Origin: Chitinophaga varians
GTDB lineage: Bacteria > Bacteroidota > Bacteroidia > Chitinophagales > Chitinophagaceae
Direction of reading: 5' to 3'
Assembly: GCF_012641275.1 (NCBI RefSeq)
Contig: NZ_JABAIA010000002.1
Location: 806,001-870,000, forward strand
Length of the DNA stretch: 64,000 bases
The position numbers and the translations under genes were made by a program. How positions within the stretch are numbered: the stretch's first letter is position 1; every line of letters starts with the position of its first letter. Under the pieces are notes generated by a model. That model was not told the origin of the DNA, ran no database searches, and worked only from the letters and a program-made list of their open reading frames with translations. Below, piece by piece: positions 49,689-58,031 of the stretch.

Positions 49689-50744
49689 ATGGGTCTCGAT
49701 CACGCTGTCTCAAAAATTTTTATCACTCCTGAGATTTTATCACTTATTGCTGAAATTGATGAGTTTAAGGGAGCCTGGCAAGCCCTGGGACAACTCGCTC
49801 CGGATCGCCTTTATAGTTTGAAACGGGTTGCGACGATTGAAAGTATTGGTTCTTCAACTCGTATTGAAGGTGCTAAACTAACAGATAAGGAGGTTGAAAT
49901 CCTAATGAGCAATCTTTCAATTCAACAATTTGGCTCACGCGATGAAGAAGAAGTGGCAGGTTATGCAGCCGTTATGAATATGATCTTTGAAAGCGCTGGT
50001 GATATTACGCCAACAGAAAGCCATATTAAACAACTTCATCGCGATCTCTTAAAGTATAGCCGTAAAGATGAGTGGCATCGGGGCAATTATAAAAAATCTA
50101 CCAATCATGTAGAGGCATTCGATCTAAATGGTAAAAGTTTAGGAGTGATATTTGAAACTGCGACCCCTTTTGATACCCCATTGAAAATGGAGGAGCTTGT
50201 CGACTGGACAATGAAAGCTTTTGAGAATAAAGAACTTCATCCTTTATTAATTATTTCTGTTTTCACAGTTGTATTTCTCGCTATTCACCCCTTTCAGGAT
50301 GGGAACGGCCGGCTAAGTCGTATTCTGACTACGTTATTGTTATTGAGGGCCGGTTACGCTTATGTTCCATTTAGTTCATTAGAAGCCGTTATTGAGCAAA
50401 GCAAAGATGCATATTATCTTTCACTAAGGAAGACTCAAAGTTCATTAAAGACGGATACTCCAGATTGGATGCCCTGGTTATCATTTTTTCTTCACGCTTT
50501 GCAGCAGCAAAAAAATCGCTTGAAAGTAAAAGTAGAACGTGAGAAATTGCTACTAGGACAATTACCAATCCTGTCTTTGAAAATATTGGAACTGGTAAAA
50601 TCCCAGGGAAGACTATCAATCGGCGAAATTGTAGTATTGACGAATGCTAATCGTAACACAGTAAAACGGCATTTGGAAAACCTTGTTGATGGCAAACACC
50701 TTCAAAAACATGGGGTAGGACGTGGATCATGGTACTCAGTTTAG
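49689..50744 (+). CDS. Fic-family protein (class II AMP-transferase-like) with winged-helix C-terminus
   Basis: 351 residues from MGLDHAVSKIF. The Fic catalytic motif HPFQDGNGRLSR (200-211) is complete, with H200, D204 and N206 in place. An inhibitory STRIEG motif at 56-61 fits the (S/T)xxxE(G/N) autoinhibition helix, located N-terminal to the Fic core as in class II enzymes. The C-terminal part (about 285-351, LSIGEIVVLTNANRNTVKRHLENLVDGKHLQKHGVG) is a winged helix-turn-helix. Class II Fic proteins usually AMPylate host or own targets. The sequence is visibly AT-richer than its neighbours, with more Lys/Asn/Ile codons ending in A or T, suggesting transfer. A 22-bp tandem repeat abuts its start. 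Confidence 0.93.
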   Translation: MGLDHAVSKIFITPEILSLIAEIDEFKGAWQALGQLAPDRLYSLKRVATIESIGSSTRIEGAKLTDKEVEILMSNLSIQQFGSRDEEEVAGYAAVMNMIFESAGDITPTESHIKQLHRDLLKYSRKDEWHRGNYKKSTNHVEAFDLNGKSLGVIFETATPFDTPLKMEELVDWTMKAFENKELHPLLIISVFTVVFLAIHPFQDGNGRLSRILTTLLLLRAGYAYVPFSSLEAVIEQSKDAYYLSLRKTQSSLKTDTPDWMPWLSFFLHALQQQKNRLKVKVEREKLLLGQLPILSLKILELVKSQGRLSIGEIVVLTNANRNTVKRHLENLVDGKHLQKHGVGRGSWYSV

Positions 50745-50832
50745 CCTTTTGAGCCTTACACCACACCCGCATATTTGAAAAATATTCCTTCCTGATTTCA
50801 TTATCTTTCTGCTCTTGACCAATTGATCTCCT

Positions 50833-53502
50833 ATGGGACTTGCACGCAGAAAATTCCTGCAGAATATCGGGCTGGCCATGGCCGGCACTATGCTGATAAA
50901 GATACCCGCATTGGGCCGGGCGGTTGTGCCGGATGGCGGCCTGTTGCTGGCAAAACAGCCGGACACGGCATGGCTGGCGTCTTTATATGACCGTGGCCAA
51001 ACCACTACCTACCTGAAAAGCAGGAACGAATTGCAATACATCGGTATGCCGGTGGGCGGTATTCTTTGCGGTACGGTATATCTTGGTGGTGACGGCCGTT
51101 TGTGGCTGTGGGATATTTTCAACAGGAACCAGGAAGGCATCGAGCCTAAAGAAGTGGATTGGAAAGAGGCGGTGCTCGGGCAGGCGAAAAAAGTCCGTTC
51201 CCGGGATGGCGCCTGTTACATTCAGCCTTCCAAAGATATCCGTCCACTGGACCAGGGCATTGCGATCAAGCTCACCATCGGAAAAGAAACCATCATCCGG
51301 CCGCTGGACGAAGCCAGCTGGCCGGAGATAGCTTTTGAAGCCACTTACCCGATAGCGACCATCCGTTATACAGACCCTGCGCTACCGGTGGAACTAACGC
51401 TGGAAGCATTTTCTCCTTTTATACCATTGCAGGAAGATGATTCCGGCTTGCCGGTCACGCTGCTTTCCTTTCATATCCGGAATAAAGGCAAAGTGCCGGT
51501 GGAGGCCACTTTGCTGGGATGGCTGGAAAACAAGGCTGCCATATATCATGCGGAAGACAAGCTGCATGAGCGTATTAACACTGCTACCGGTGGCAAAGGC
51601 TGGAAAGGCGTATTGTCTGCCGTACGGGCCAAAGATGCTGCCGGTGCGGCATTGCTGCAAAGCCCTGATTATGGTAACCTCTGCCTGGCCGCACTTGATC
51701 CAACAGCGAATATCGCTACACAACTGGAATTACCGTTGACCGCAGCTTCGTTTAGCCAGTCCCGTGATAAGGCCGCCGTACACGGCATCAACGAAAAACT
51801 GACCGCCGGCGTAATGGTAAAATATCGCCTGCTACCGGGAAAGGATATACGTACTGACTTTGCCATCGGCTGGTACTTTCCGAACCTTTCGTTTAAAGAC
51901 ATACAGGGCAAAGGCCGGTATTATGCCAATCACTTTTCCGACGCTGCGGCGGTAGTAAACTATGTACGGGAGCATCATGCCCGGCTGACCGGCGACAGTC
52001 GCCTCTGGAAAAACACCTGGTACGATGCGTCGCTGCCTTGGTGGCTGATGGAACGCACCTTTATGAATATTTCCACGCTCGCCACCACTACCGCGCACCG
52101 CTTTCAATCGGGCCGTTTCTATGCCTGGGAGGGCGTAGGCTCCTGCGAAGGCACGTGTACGCATGTATGGCAATATGCACAGGCAGTAGGGAGGATATTC
52201 CCTGCGCTGGAGCGGGACACGCGGCAGCGGGTGGACCTGGGCATCGGCATGCAGCCCGATGGCGGCATCCTTTTCCGCGGAGAAGCAGAGAAACGCCCGG
52301 CCATCGACGGACAGGCAGGCACCGTGCTGCGTATTTACCGGGAACATCAAATGACGACTGATGACCGTTTTTTACGGCAAAACTGGCCGCAGATAAAAAA
52401 GGCCACGCAGTTTATCATCCGGCAGGACCGGAATGGCGACGGCCTGGAAGACACGCCCATGGAGAATACGCTGGATGCCATATGGGACGGGGAAATAGCC
52501 TGGATAGCCGGACTGTGCATCGCGGCGGTGCAGGCGGCCGCCCTCATGGCCACCGAAGCGGGCGATACTGCTTTTGCCGCCACCTGTAAAGACTATGTGG
52601 AAAAAGGCCGCCGGAATATGGAATCACAGTTGTACAACGGAGAATACTTTATTCATCAGCCGGACAAGGTGAAGGGCCGTTCCGTTATTGGCAGCTACAA
52701 TACCTGTCACATCGACCAGGTGTATGGCCAGAGCTGGGCGTTCCAGGTAGGTATGGACAGGGTACTGGACAAAGAAAAAACCTTGTCTGCCCTGCGGGCT
52801 TTGTGGAAATATAATTTTATGGAAGATGTAGGCCCATACCTGGCCACCCATCCGGGCGGCCGTCCTTATGCCCTGCCGGGCGAAGGGGGCATGATCATGA
52901 ATACGAATCCATATAAGGAAGAATATCCTTTCGGCGTGAAAGACGCGTGGCAGCTGGGATATTTCAATGAATGCATGAGCGGCTTTGAGCACCAGGTGGC
53001 TTCACATATGATGGCCGAAGGCATGACCATCGAAGCGCTGACGCTCACCAAAGCGGTACATGACCGTTACCATGCGGCCAAACGCAATCCGTTCAATGAA
53101 ATTGAGTGCAGCGACCACTACGCCCGCGCCATGACCAGTTACGGTACGTTTATCACTGCCTGCGGATTTGCCTATCATGGCCCGCATCAGTACATCCGCT
53201 TTGCACCTGCGCTGCAAAAGGAGCAATTCAAAGCGCCTTTTGTTACGGCTGAAGGCTGGGGCACCTTTACGCAGCAACAACAGCATGGCCGTGGAGAATA
53301 CCGGCTGGCACTGAAATACGGGAGACTGTCATTGCTGACCTGCTGTTTTGAACAGGCCAGGCCGGCCACCGTAGCGGTAAAAGCCGGTGCGCGGCAGTTA
53401 CCTGCTACGTTCACACACGAGAACGGCCGCGTGACCGTTACGTTGCAACAGCCGGTGACCCTGCATGCAGGGGAAACATTGCAGGTAACTATGATTTCGT
53501 AG
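50833..53502 (+). CDS. GH116-type glycoside hydrolase (exported)
   Basis: 889 residues. A Tat-like signal (MGLARRKFLQNIGLAMAGTM) is followed by an N-terminal beta-sandwich domain. It contains GMPVGGILCGTVYLGGDGRLWLWDIFN, the GH116 entry motif, at about 73-99. The (alpha/alpha)6 catalytic domain includes GVGSCEGTCTHVWQYAQAVGRIFPALERD (about 434-462), with the probable nucleophile E439, and NTLDAIWDGEIAWIAGLC with the probable acid D548. NTCHIDQVYGQSWAFQVG (about 619-636) is also characteristic. The family cleaves beta-glucosides and beta-xylosides, including glucosylceramide; the exact substrate is not deducible. The stop codon overlaps the promoter of the next gene. Confidence 0.88.
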   Translation: MGLARRKFLQNIGLAMAGTMLIKIPALGRAVVPDGGLLLAKQPDTAWLASLYDRGQTTTYLKSRNELQYIGMPVGGILCGTVYLGGDGRLWLWDIFNRNQEGIEPKEVDWKEAVLGQAKKVRSRDGACYIQPSKDIRPLDQGIAIKLTIGKETIIRPLDEASWPEIAFEATYPIATIRYTDPALPVELTLEAFSPFIPLQEDDSGLPVTLLSFHIRNKGKVPVEATLLGWLENKAAIYHAEDKLHERINTATGGKGWKGVLSAVRAKDAAGAALLQSPDYGNLCLAALDPTANIATQLELPLTAASFSQSRDKAAVHGINEKLTAGVMVKYRLLPGKDIRTDFAIGWYFPNLSFKDIQGKGRYYANHFSDAAAVVNYVREHHARLTGDSRLWKNTWYDASLPWWLMERTFMNISTLATTTAHRFQSGRFYAWEGVGSCEGTCTHVWQYAQAVGRIFPALERDTRQRVDLGIGMQPDGGILFRGEAEKRPAIDGQAGTVLRIYREHQMTTDDRFLRQNWPQIKKATQFIIRQDRNGDGLEDTPMENTLDAIWDGEIAWIAGLCIAAVQAAALMATEAGDTAFAATCKDYVEKGRRNMESQLYNGEYFIHQPDKVKGRSVIGSYNTCHIDQVYGQSWAFQVGMDRVLDKEKTLSALRALWKYNFMEDVGPYLATHPGGRPYALPGEGGMIMNTNPYKEEYPFGVKDAWQLGYFNECMSGFEHQVASHMMAEGMTIEALTLTKAVHDRYHAAKRNPFNEIECSDHYARAMTSYGTFITACGFAYHGPHQYIRFAPALQKEQFKAPFVTAEGWGTFTQQQQHGRGEYRLALKYGRLSLLTCCFEQARPATVAVKAGARQLPATFTHENGRVTVTLQQPVTLHAGETLQVTMIS

Positions 53503-53507
53503 TTTTG
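53479..53507 (+). promoter_or_regulatory. Promoter of the DUF1543 gene
   Basis: TTG at 53479-53481, an 18-base spacer and TAGTTTTG at 53500-53507 form a full Bacteroidota promoter. The TAG of the -7 box is also the stop codon of the GH116 gene. The predicted start of transcription lies about 18 bases before the ATG at 53531. Confidence 0.7.
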
Positions 53508-53530
53508 CGCTTTCGTTAAAACTTTTATTA

Positions 53531-54106
53531 ATGGAACCTCTGAAACTATATATGTTATTGCTGGGCTGTACAACGCCCGGCCGTCATACGGAACAACACG
53601 ACGTTTTTTTCGGCATCGCGCATAAACTGAGCGACCTGGTGCCAGCCATGAAAGCCTTCTGGCCCGAAGCCGGCGATAAATTGCATATTGATGCCTGGCG
53701 CGAAGTGACCAGCGTTGGCAACTATCATATTACGGTAGTGCCCCGTGAGGAAGTGGTAGATAACCCGGAACAGCTGTATTTCCTGAACCTTGGTGGATAT
53801 AAGCCGGGAGAAATGGAAGAGTATCATTATAAGATGCTCAGTGTAAGCAAAGATATCGGCGCCGCTATCCGGGAAGCAAAAGAAACCGCTTTTTATAAAC
53901 ACACCGGTTTTTCTTCCGATGCTTCCCCTGCTGCCACTTCTCATGTTGATGATAAATATGGAGTAGATGTAGATGATATCATTCCGGTAAAAGATATCTT
54001 ACCAGAACCGGTGAGAACATTGTATCAGCTGAAAGTTACGCAGGTAGCGGAACCTGTACCGGAAGACGAACTGCATTTAGGTTATTTCCAGCTTCACAAA
54101 ATATAA
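53531..54106 (+). CDS. DUF1543 family protein
   Basis: 191 residues, cytoplasmic. LYMLLLGCTTPGRHTEQHDVFFGIAHKLSDLVPAMKAFWPEA (about 6-47) is the family signature, with the invariant GRHTEQHDVFFG. FLNLGGYKPGEMEEYHYKMLSV (about 83-104) and FYKHTGF (about 116-122) follow. DUF1543 proteins of about 170-200 residues are found across Bacteroidota and gamma-proteobacteria and have no assigned function. The promoter is embedded in the end of the GH116 gene. The stop codon TAA overlaps the first unit of the heptamer array B. Confidence 0.92.
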   Translation: MEPLKLYMLLLGCTTPGRHTEQHDVFFGIAHKLSDLVPAMKAFWPEAGDKLHIDAWREVTSVGNYHITVVPREEVVDNPEQLYFLNLGGYKPGEMEEYHYKMLSVSKDIGAAIREAKETAFYKHTGFSSDASPAATSHVDDKYGVDVDDIIPVKDILPEPVRTLYQLKVTQVAEPVPEDELHLGYFQLHKI

Positions 54107-54256
54107 TTACGAATTACGAATTACGAATTACGAATTACGAATTACGAATTACGAATTGTAAGTTCACTTACAGAACGATTACTAATAAGCGTTCAGTTAT
54201 AAAGGACTACAATTCGTAATTCGTAATTCGTAATTTGTAATTCGTAATTCGTAATT
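54105..54256. repeat. Inverted heptamer array B: (AATTACG)7 - core - (CGTAATT)6
   Basis: Seven AATTACG units run from 54105 to 54153, then AATTGTA. A 47-base core (54161-54207) is followed by TACAATT and six CGTAATT-type units at 54215-54256, the fourth altered to TGTAATT. It fills the whole gap between the convergent DUF1543 and acidic-protein genes: the first unit overlaps the DUF1543 stop codon and the last ends three bases from the other stop. Confidence 0.92.
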
Positions 54257-54259
54257 CCT

Positions 54260-54481
54260 TCAGGGGTTTTCTTCATCAATTTCTTCCTGTGAATGCTCAT
54301 CGAGGTCTTCGTCGAATTCGAGTTCTTCCTGGTCTTCCTGGTCCACCTGGCCCGGTGAGTTGGGCTGTACAACTCCATAGTTGCTGGTTTCTTCTGTCTG
54401 ATGGAATTCACCGGTCTCTTCCCGTTCACTATGATGTTCATTATTATCGGGCTGACCAGCAGGTTTACGTTCTTTTGCCAT
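54260..54481 (-). CDS. Small highly acidic hydrophilic protein, unknown
   Basis: 73 residues from MAKERKPAGQPDNNEHH (54481). The composition is strongly biased: Glu, Asp and Gln dominate, with a C-terminal run QEDQEELEFDEDLDEHSQEE. There is no membrane segment or known domain. It looks intrinsically disordered. The gene is divergent from the TlpA-like gene (113-base gap) and convergent with DUF1543 across heptamer array B. Coding status rests on the clean start codon and biased composition, and is moderately certain. Confidence 0.55.
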   Translation of the reverse strand: MAKERKPAGQPDNNEHHSEREETGEFHQTEETSNYGVVQPNSPGQVDQEDQEELEFDEDLDEHSQEEIDEENP

Positions 54482-54594
54482 AGCACATGATTTTACCAAA
54501 ACGGTCACAAAGACTACGCCATAGGGATGAACGGTAAATCATTTCTCCCGTTTTTTTAATACTTTTCCGGCCACAACCAACCATAAACCAACTG

Positions 54595-55740
54595 ATGAAA
54601 AAAGTTTTTCTCGTATGCGCTGCTATGGCAGGCATGACCCACCTGTACGCTCAAAAGACAGGAGTAACGATCAAAGGTAAAATACCGCCTGTTTTCAACA
54701 ATGAGTATGTCTATCTGATGAAAGGCTCTACACCGCTGGATTCCGCTAAAGTGGAAAAAAGCGCCTTCTCGTTATCCTACCCGTTGAAAGACACTCTTCA
54801 GGCAATGTTACGTGTCTCCAAAAAAGAAGACAGCAAGATCTACCGTGGGGTGAAGGTGCTGTATCTGGCACCTGGCGACAAAGTTACCCTGACTGTGAAA
54901 GATACTACAGGCGGCGGCAACCTGTTGGCGAAAAGTCTCGTTAAAGGAGCACTGATCAATGCACAGGAAGAACAGTTGCAGGAACAATTGAAAGACGTAA
55001 GACGGCAAATCGATTCCGCCCGCAAGGAATACATGCAGCTGATGCAGTCGCCTGAAGGCAAAACAGATACAGCCGGCATGATGGCTCGTGGCAGGCGTAT
55101 GGACGTACTGTTTGATAAGCAGGAAGAAATGGTGAATGCCTTTATCGACGCACATCCGGACTATTATATCAGTCTGGCCAACTTCAGGGAAAACCTCGGC
55201 AGCCCTGTAAAAGATGTGGCTGCTGCGGAAAAACGTTTTGCGAAATTCAGCCCTGCATTGCGTCAATCGTCTTTAGGGCTGTCAGTTCAGAACTTGCTGA
55301 AAGCCTCAGCTAAACTGGGTATTAATCAACCAGCGCCTGATTTTGCGTCCACTACGCCGGATGGTAAAACGCTGAAACTGTCTGACCTGAAAGGCAAATA
55401 TGTGCTGCTCGATTTCTGGGCCAGCTGGTGCGGCCCTTGCCGTGCGGAAAATCCTAATGTGGTAAAAGCTTTCCAGCAGTATAAAGACAAAAACTTTACG
55501 GTGCTGGGCGTATCCCTTGACCGTGAAGGACAGCATGATAAATGGACAGAAGCGATTGAAAAGGACGGTCTTGCATGGCATCATGTAAGTGACCTGAAAT
55601 GGTGGAAAGCAGATGCTGCGGCATTGTATATGATCCGTTCCATCCCACAGAATTTCCTGATAGACCCTAACGGAAAGATCATTGCTACCAACCTGCGTGG
55701 CGAAGCGCTGCAGCAGGAGCTGGCCAAATTGTTACAATAA
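54595..55740 (+). CDS. TlpA-family disulfide reductase with DUF4369-like N-terminal domain
   Basis: 381 residues, signal peptide about 1-19. The N-terminal domain (about 22-125, GVTIKGKIPPVFNNEYVYLMKG; PLDSAKVEKSAFSLSY) is DUF4369-like. A charged helical linker follows (about 125-165). The thioredoxin-like domain (about 243-381) has APDFASTTPDGKTLKLSDLKGKYVLLDFWASWCGPC with the active site W278-CGPC at 279-282, and IPQNFLIDPNGKI with the cis-Pro. Such proteins reduce periplasmic disulfides and are very common in Bacteroidota, usually in many copies. The gene is monocistronic and ends eight bases from the convergent thiolase gene. Confidence 0.94.
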   Translation: MKKVFLVCAAMAGMTHLYAQKTGVTIKGKIPPVFNNEYVYLMKGSTPLDSAKVEKSAFSLSYPLKDTLQAMLRVSKKEDSKIYRGVKVLYLAPGDKVTLTVKDTTGGGNLLAKSLVKGALINAQEEQLQEQLKDVRRQIDSARKEYMQLMQSPEGKTDTAGMMARGRRMDVLFDKQEEMVNAFIDAHPDYYISLANFRENLGSPVKDVAAAEKRFAKFSPALRQSSLGLSVQNLLKASAKLGINQPAPDFASTTPDGKTLKLSDLKGKYVLLDFWASWCGPCRAENPNVVKAFQQYKDKNFTVLGVSLDREGQHDKWTEAIEKDGLAWHHVSDLKWWKADAAALYMIRSIPQNFLIDPNGKIIATNLRGEALQQELAKLLQ

Positions 55741-55747
55741 TAGATGA

Positions 55748-57010
55748 TTATCGCTCCAGGATCGCGGTAACGCCCATGCCACCGGCGGTACAGATAGACA
55801 CTAGTGCCCTGCCTTCGCCGCGTTCCTGGAGTATTTTGGCCGTTTGTGCCACAATCCTTGCCCCGGTGGCAGCAAACGGATGACCGATGGCGACACTGCC
55901 CCCTTTGGTGTTCAGTTTACTGCGGTCTATCCTTCCCAACGGTGCGTCCAGTCCCAGTTTCTTACAGTAGGCGGCGTCTTCCCAGGCCTTGAGGGTACAG
56001 AGTACCTGTCCGCAGAATGCTTCATGAATTTCATACACATCAAAATCCTGTAAGCGCAGATTGTTGCGTTTCAGCAACCTTGCTACGGCATACGTAGGCG
56101 CCATCAGCAGTCCTTCGCCATGTACATAGTCTACCGCGGCGGTCTCTCCGTCTGTGAGGTAGGCCTGCACCGGCCATTGTCTGCGCTGTGCATATTCTTC
56201 GGACGCCAGCAGCAAGGCGGCGGCGCCGTCGGTATAAATGGTGCTGTTGCCCGCGGTGAGCGTGCCTTTGCCGGTATGGTCAAAGGCTGGTTTCAGCGTA
56301 GCCAGTTTTTCGGGCGTGGTATCGGAGCGGACAATGGTATCACGGCTGACATTTTTAAAGGGGATGACCAGGCCTTCAAAGAAACCGGCGATATAGGCAC
56401 GGGTAGCGTTCATATGGCTGGTATAGGCCAGTGCGTCCTGGTCCTGCCGGCTGATGCCCCATTCCTGTACCATCTTTTCGGTATGTTGTCCCATAGAGAG
56501 GCCGGTGCGCGGTTCCACAATGGAAGGGTAGAGCGGTGACAGTTCGCGGAAACGGACAGAGCTGAGTATCCGTAGCCTTTCGCCCAGTGTTTTAGCGGCT
56601 CTGAGCGCGGTGAGTTTCCAGGACAGTTGTTGTTGCAGCATCAGTGGCAGATCGCTGTTGGTGTCGCTGCCGCCGGCGATGCCGGTTTCTATCTGTCCGG
56701 CTGCGATGCGCAGGCCCAGCTGGATAGCGGCATCAAGGCTGGTGCCACAGGCGCGTTGCACGTTGTAGGCCGGCGTGTGTGGATCGAGGGCGGTGCCCAG
56801 CACACATTCACGGGCAAAGTTCCATTCGGTGGAACGGTTCAGCAGCGCGCCCAGCGCCACATCACCGACGCGGACGCCTTCCAGCTGATAGGTGCTGACA
56901 AGGGAGTGCAGACAGGCCGTCAGCATTTCCTGGTTGGAAACCCGGTTATATTCCCGGAAGGATTTAACGAAAGGGATACGTTTCCCGCCGATAACAGCCA
57001 CTTTTCTCAT
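55748..57010 (-). CDS. Thiolase (acetyl-CoA C-acyltransferase, FadI-like)
   Basis: 420 residues. The acyl-enzyme Cys is C88 in VQRACGTSLDA. The His of NTKGGSVAIGHPFAATGAR (about 370) and the second Cys of CTAGGMGVTAI (about 409) complete the thiolase triad. GGSDTNSDLPLML (about 117-129) is typical of the FadI/acetyl-CoA acetyltransferase subgroup. It either degrades 3-ketoacyl-CoA (beta-oxidation) or condenses acetyl-CoA; no fadJ-type gene is adjacent, so the pathway is open. The start codon gives MRKVAVIGGKRIPFVKS, the usual N-terminus. Confidence 0.95.
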   Translation of the reverse strand: MRKVAVIGGKRIPFVKSFREYNRVSNQEMLTACLHSLVSTYQLEGVRVGDVALGALLNRSTEWNFARECVLGTALDPHTPAYNVQRACGTSLDAAIQLGLRIAAGQIETGIAGGSDTNSDLPLMLQQQLSWKLTALRAAKTLGERLRILSSVRFRELSPLYPSIVEPRTGLSMGQHTEKMVQEWGISRQDQDALAYTSHMNATRAYIAGFFEGLVIPFKNVSRDTIVRSDTTPEKLATLKPAFDHTGKGTLTAGNSTIYTDGAAALLLASEEYAQRRQWPVQAYLTDGETAAVDYVHGEGLLMAPTYAVARLLKRNNLRLQDFDVYEIHEAFCGQVLCTLKAWEDAAYCKKLGLDAPLGRIDRSKLNTKGGSVAIGHPFAATGARIVAQTAKILQERGEGRALVSICTAGGMGVTAILER

Positions 57011-57060
57011 AAAAGCGCATTTACTTAAAGGTACTTAAAATGAAAGAAGCGGCCATGCCG

Positions 57061-58026
57061 TTAAAGGCTGGTGACCTGGTTGGGCAGCGGCGTCCCTTCA
57101 TAAGCGGCCAGTATGTTTTTGGCGGCCATCACTGACATGGCATTGCGGGTTTCCACGGTGGCAGAGCCAATATGTGGCAATACTGCCACAGTAGGCATGT
57201 CCAGTAACGGATTGTCAGGCTGCATAGGTTCGGGATTGGTCACATCCAGCCCGGCGCCCCAGATAATGCCCTGCTGCAGTGCGGCAATGAGATCGGTTTC
57301 GTTGTGGATAGCGCCCCTGGCAGCGTTGATAAAAATAGCAGACGGCTTCATCTGTCTGAAAACATCTTTGTTGAACATACCGGTAGTTTCCGGTGTCAGC
57401 GCGGTATGAACAGAGAGCACATCACTTTGCGCCAGCAGTTCTTCGAAAGAAACCCTGACGGCGCCCAGCTCTTTTTCTGCGGCTTCGTTGCGGCCACGGT
57501 TATGATAGATCACTTTCATGCCAAATGCGCTGACGCAACGTTTGGCCATCACATGACCAATATTCCCCAGTCCCCAGATACCGAGCGTTTTCCCTTCCAG
57601 GTCAATACCCAAATTGGCCGTCGGTTCAGAGAAATTCCATTCGCCGCGCAGGATACGTTTGTAATGGAAAAACGCTTTGCGGGCCACGGACAACATCAGC
57701 AGGAAAGCGGTATCGGCGGTGGCGGCGCTTAATACGCCTGGTGTATTGGTCACGGGTATACGCAGTTCATTGGCGGCGGCTACATCTACCTTATCATATC
57801 CAACAGATAATAAAGCGATGATTTTCAGGTGACGGCATTGCTCCAGGAAAGCACGGTCTATGTGGTTGTCGCTGGCCAGCAGCAGCGCGTCGTACTGTTG
57901 ACAGTGGGTAATCAGTTCTGTTGCGGAGAGCCCGCGCTTTTCGGTCCATTGGGTAACAGTAAGGCCTGCACGTTGTAATAGCTCCAGTCCGTCGGGAGGG
58001 ATTACCCTTGTCGCAAATATTTTCAT
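57061..58026 (-). CDS. D-2-hydroxyacid dehydrogenase (glyoxylate/hydroxypyruvate reductase type)
   Basis: 321 residues from MKIFATRVIPPDGLELL (58026); the longer upstream frame overlaps the ATPase gene and is not conserved. The nucleotide motif is LGIWGLGNIGHVMAKRC (about 147-163). Catalytic residues are the Arg in INAARGAIHNETDL (about 229-242), the Glu in NPEPMQPDNPLL and the His in VLPHIGSAT (about 283-291), the classical D-2-hydroxyacid dehydrogenase set. The family reduces glyoxylate or hydroxypyruvate with NAD(P)H. It follows the P-type ATPase gene by five bases in the same direction, probably for reasons of shared transcription only. Confidence 0.93.
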   Translation of the reverse strand: MKIFATRVIPPDGLELLQRAGLTVTQWTEKRGLSATELITHCQQYDALLLASDNHIDRAFLEQCRHLKIIALLSVGYDKVDVAAANELRIPVTNTPGVLSAATADTAFLLMLSVARKAFFHYKRILRGEWNFSEPTANLGIDLEGKTLGIWGLGNIGHVMAKRCVSAFGMKVIYHNRGRNEAAEKELGAVRVSFEELLAQSDVLSVHTALTPETTGMFNKDVFRQMKPSAIFINAARGAIHNETDLIAALQQGIIWGAGLDVTNPEPMQPDNPLLDMPTVAVLPHIGSATVETRNAMSVMAAKNILAAYEGTPLPNQVTSL

Positions 58027-58031
58027 AACAT

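Noticed and set aside
54193-54486. A leftward frame ending in repeated NYEL(Q/R)I(T) peptides
   Set aside because: The repeated peptide is the heptamer array read in frame (21 bases give seven residues); no start or composition supports a protein.
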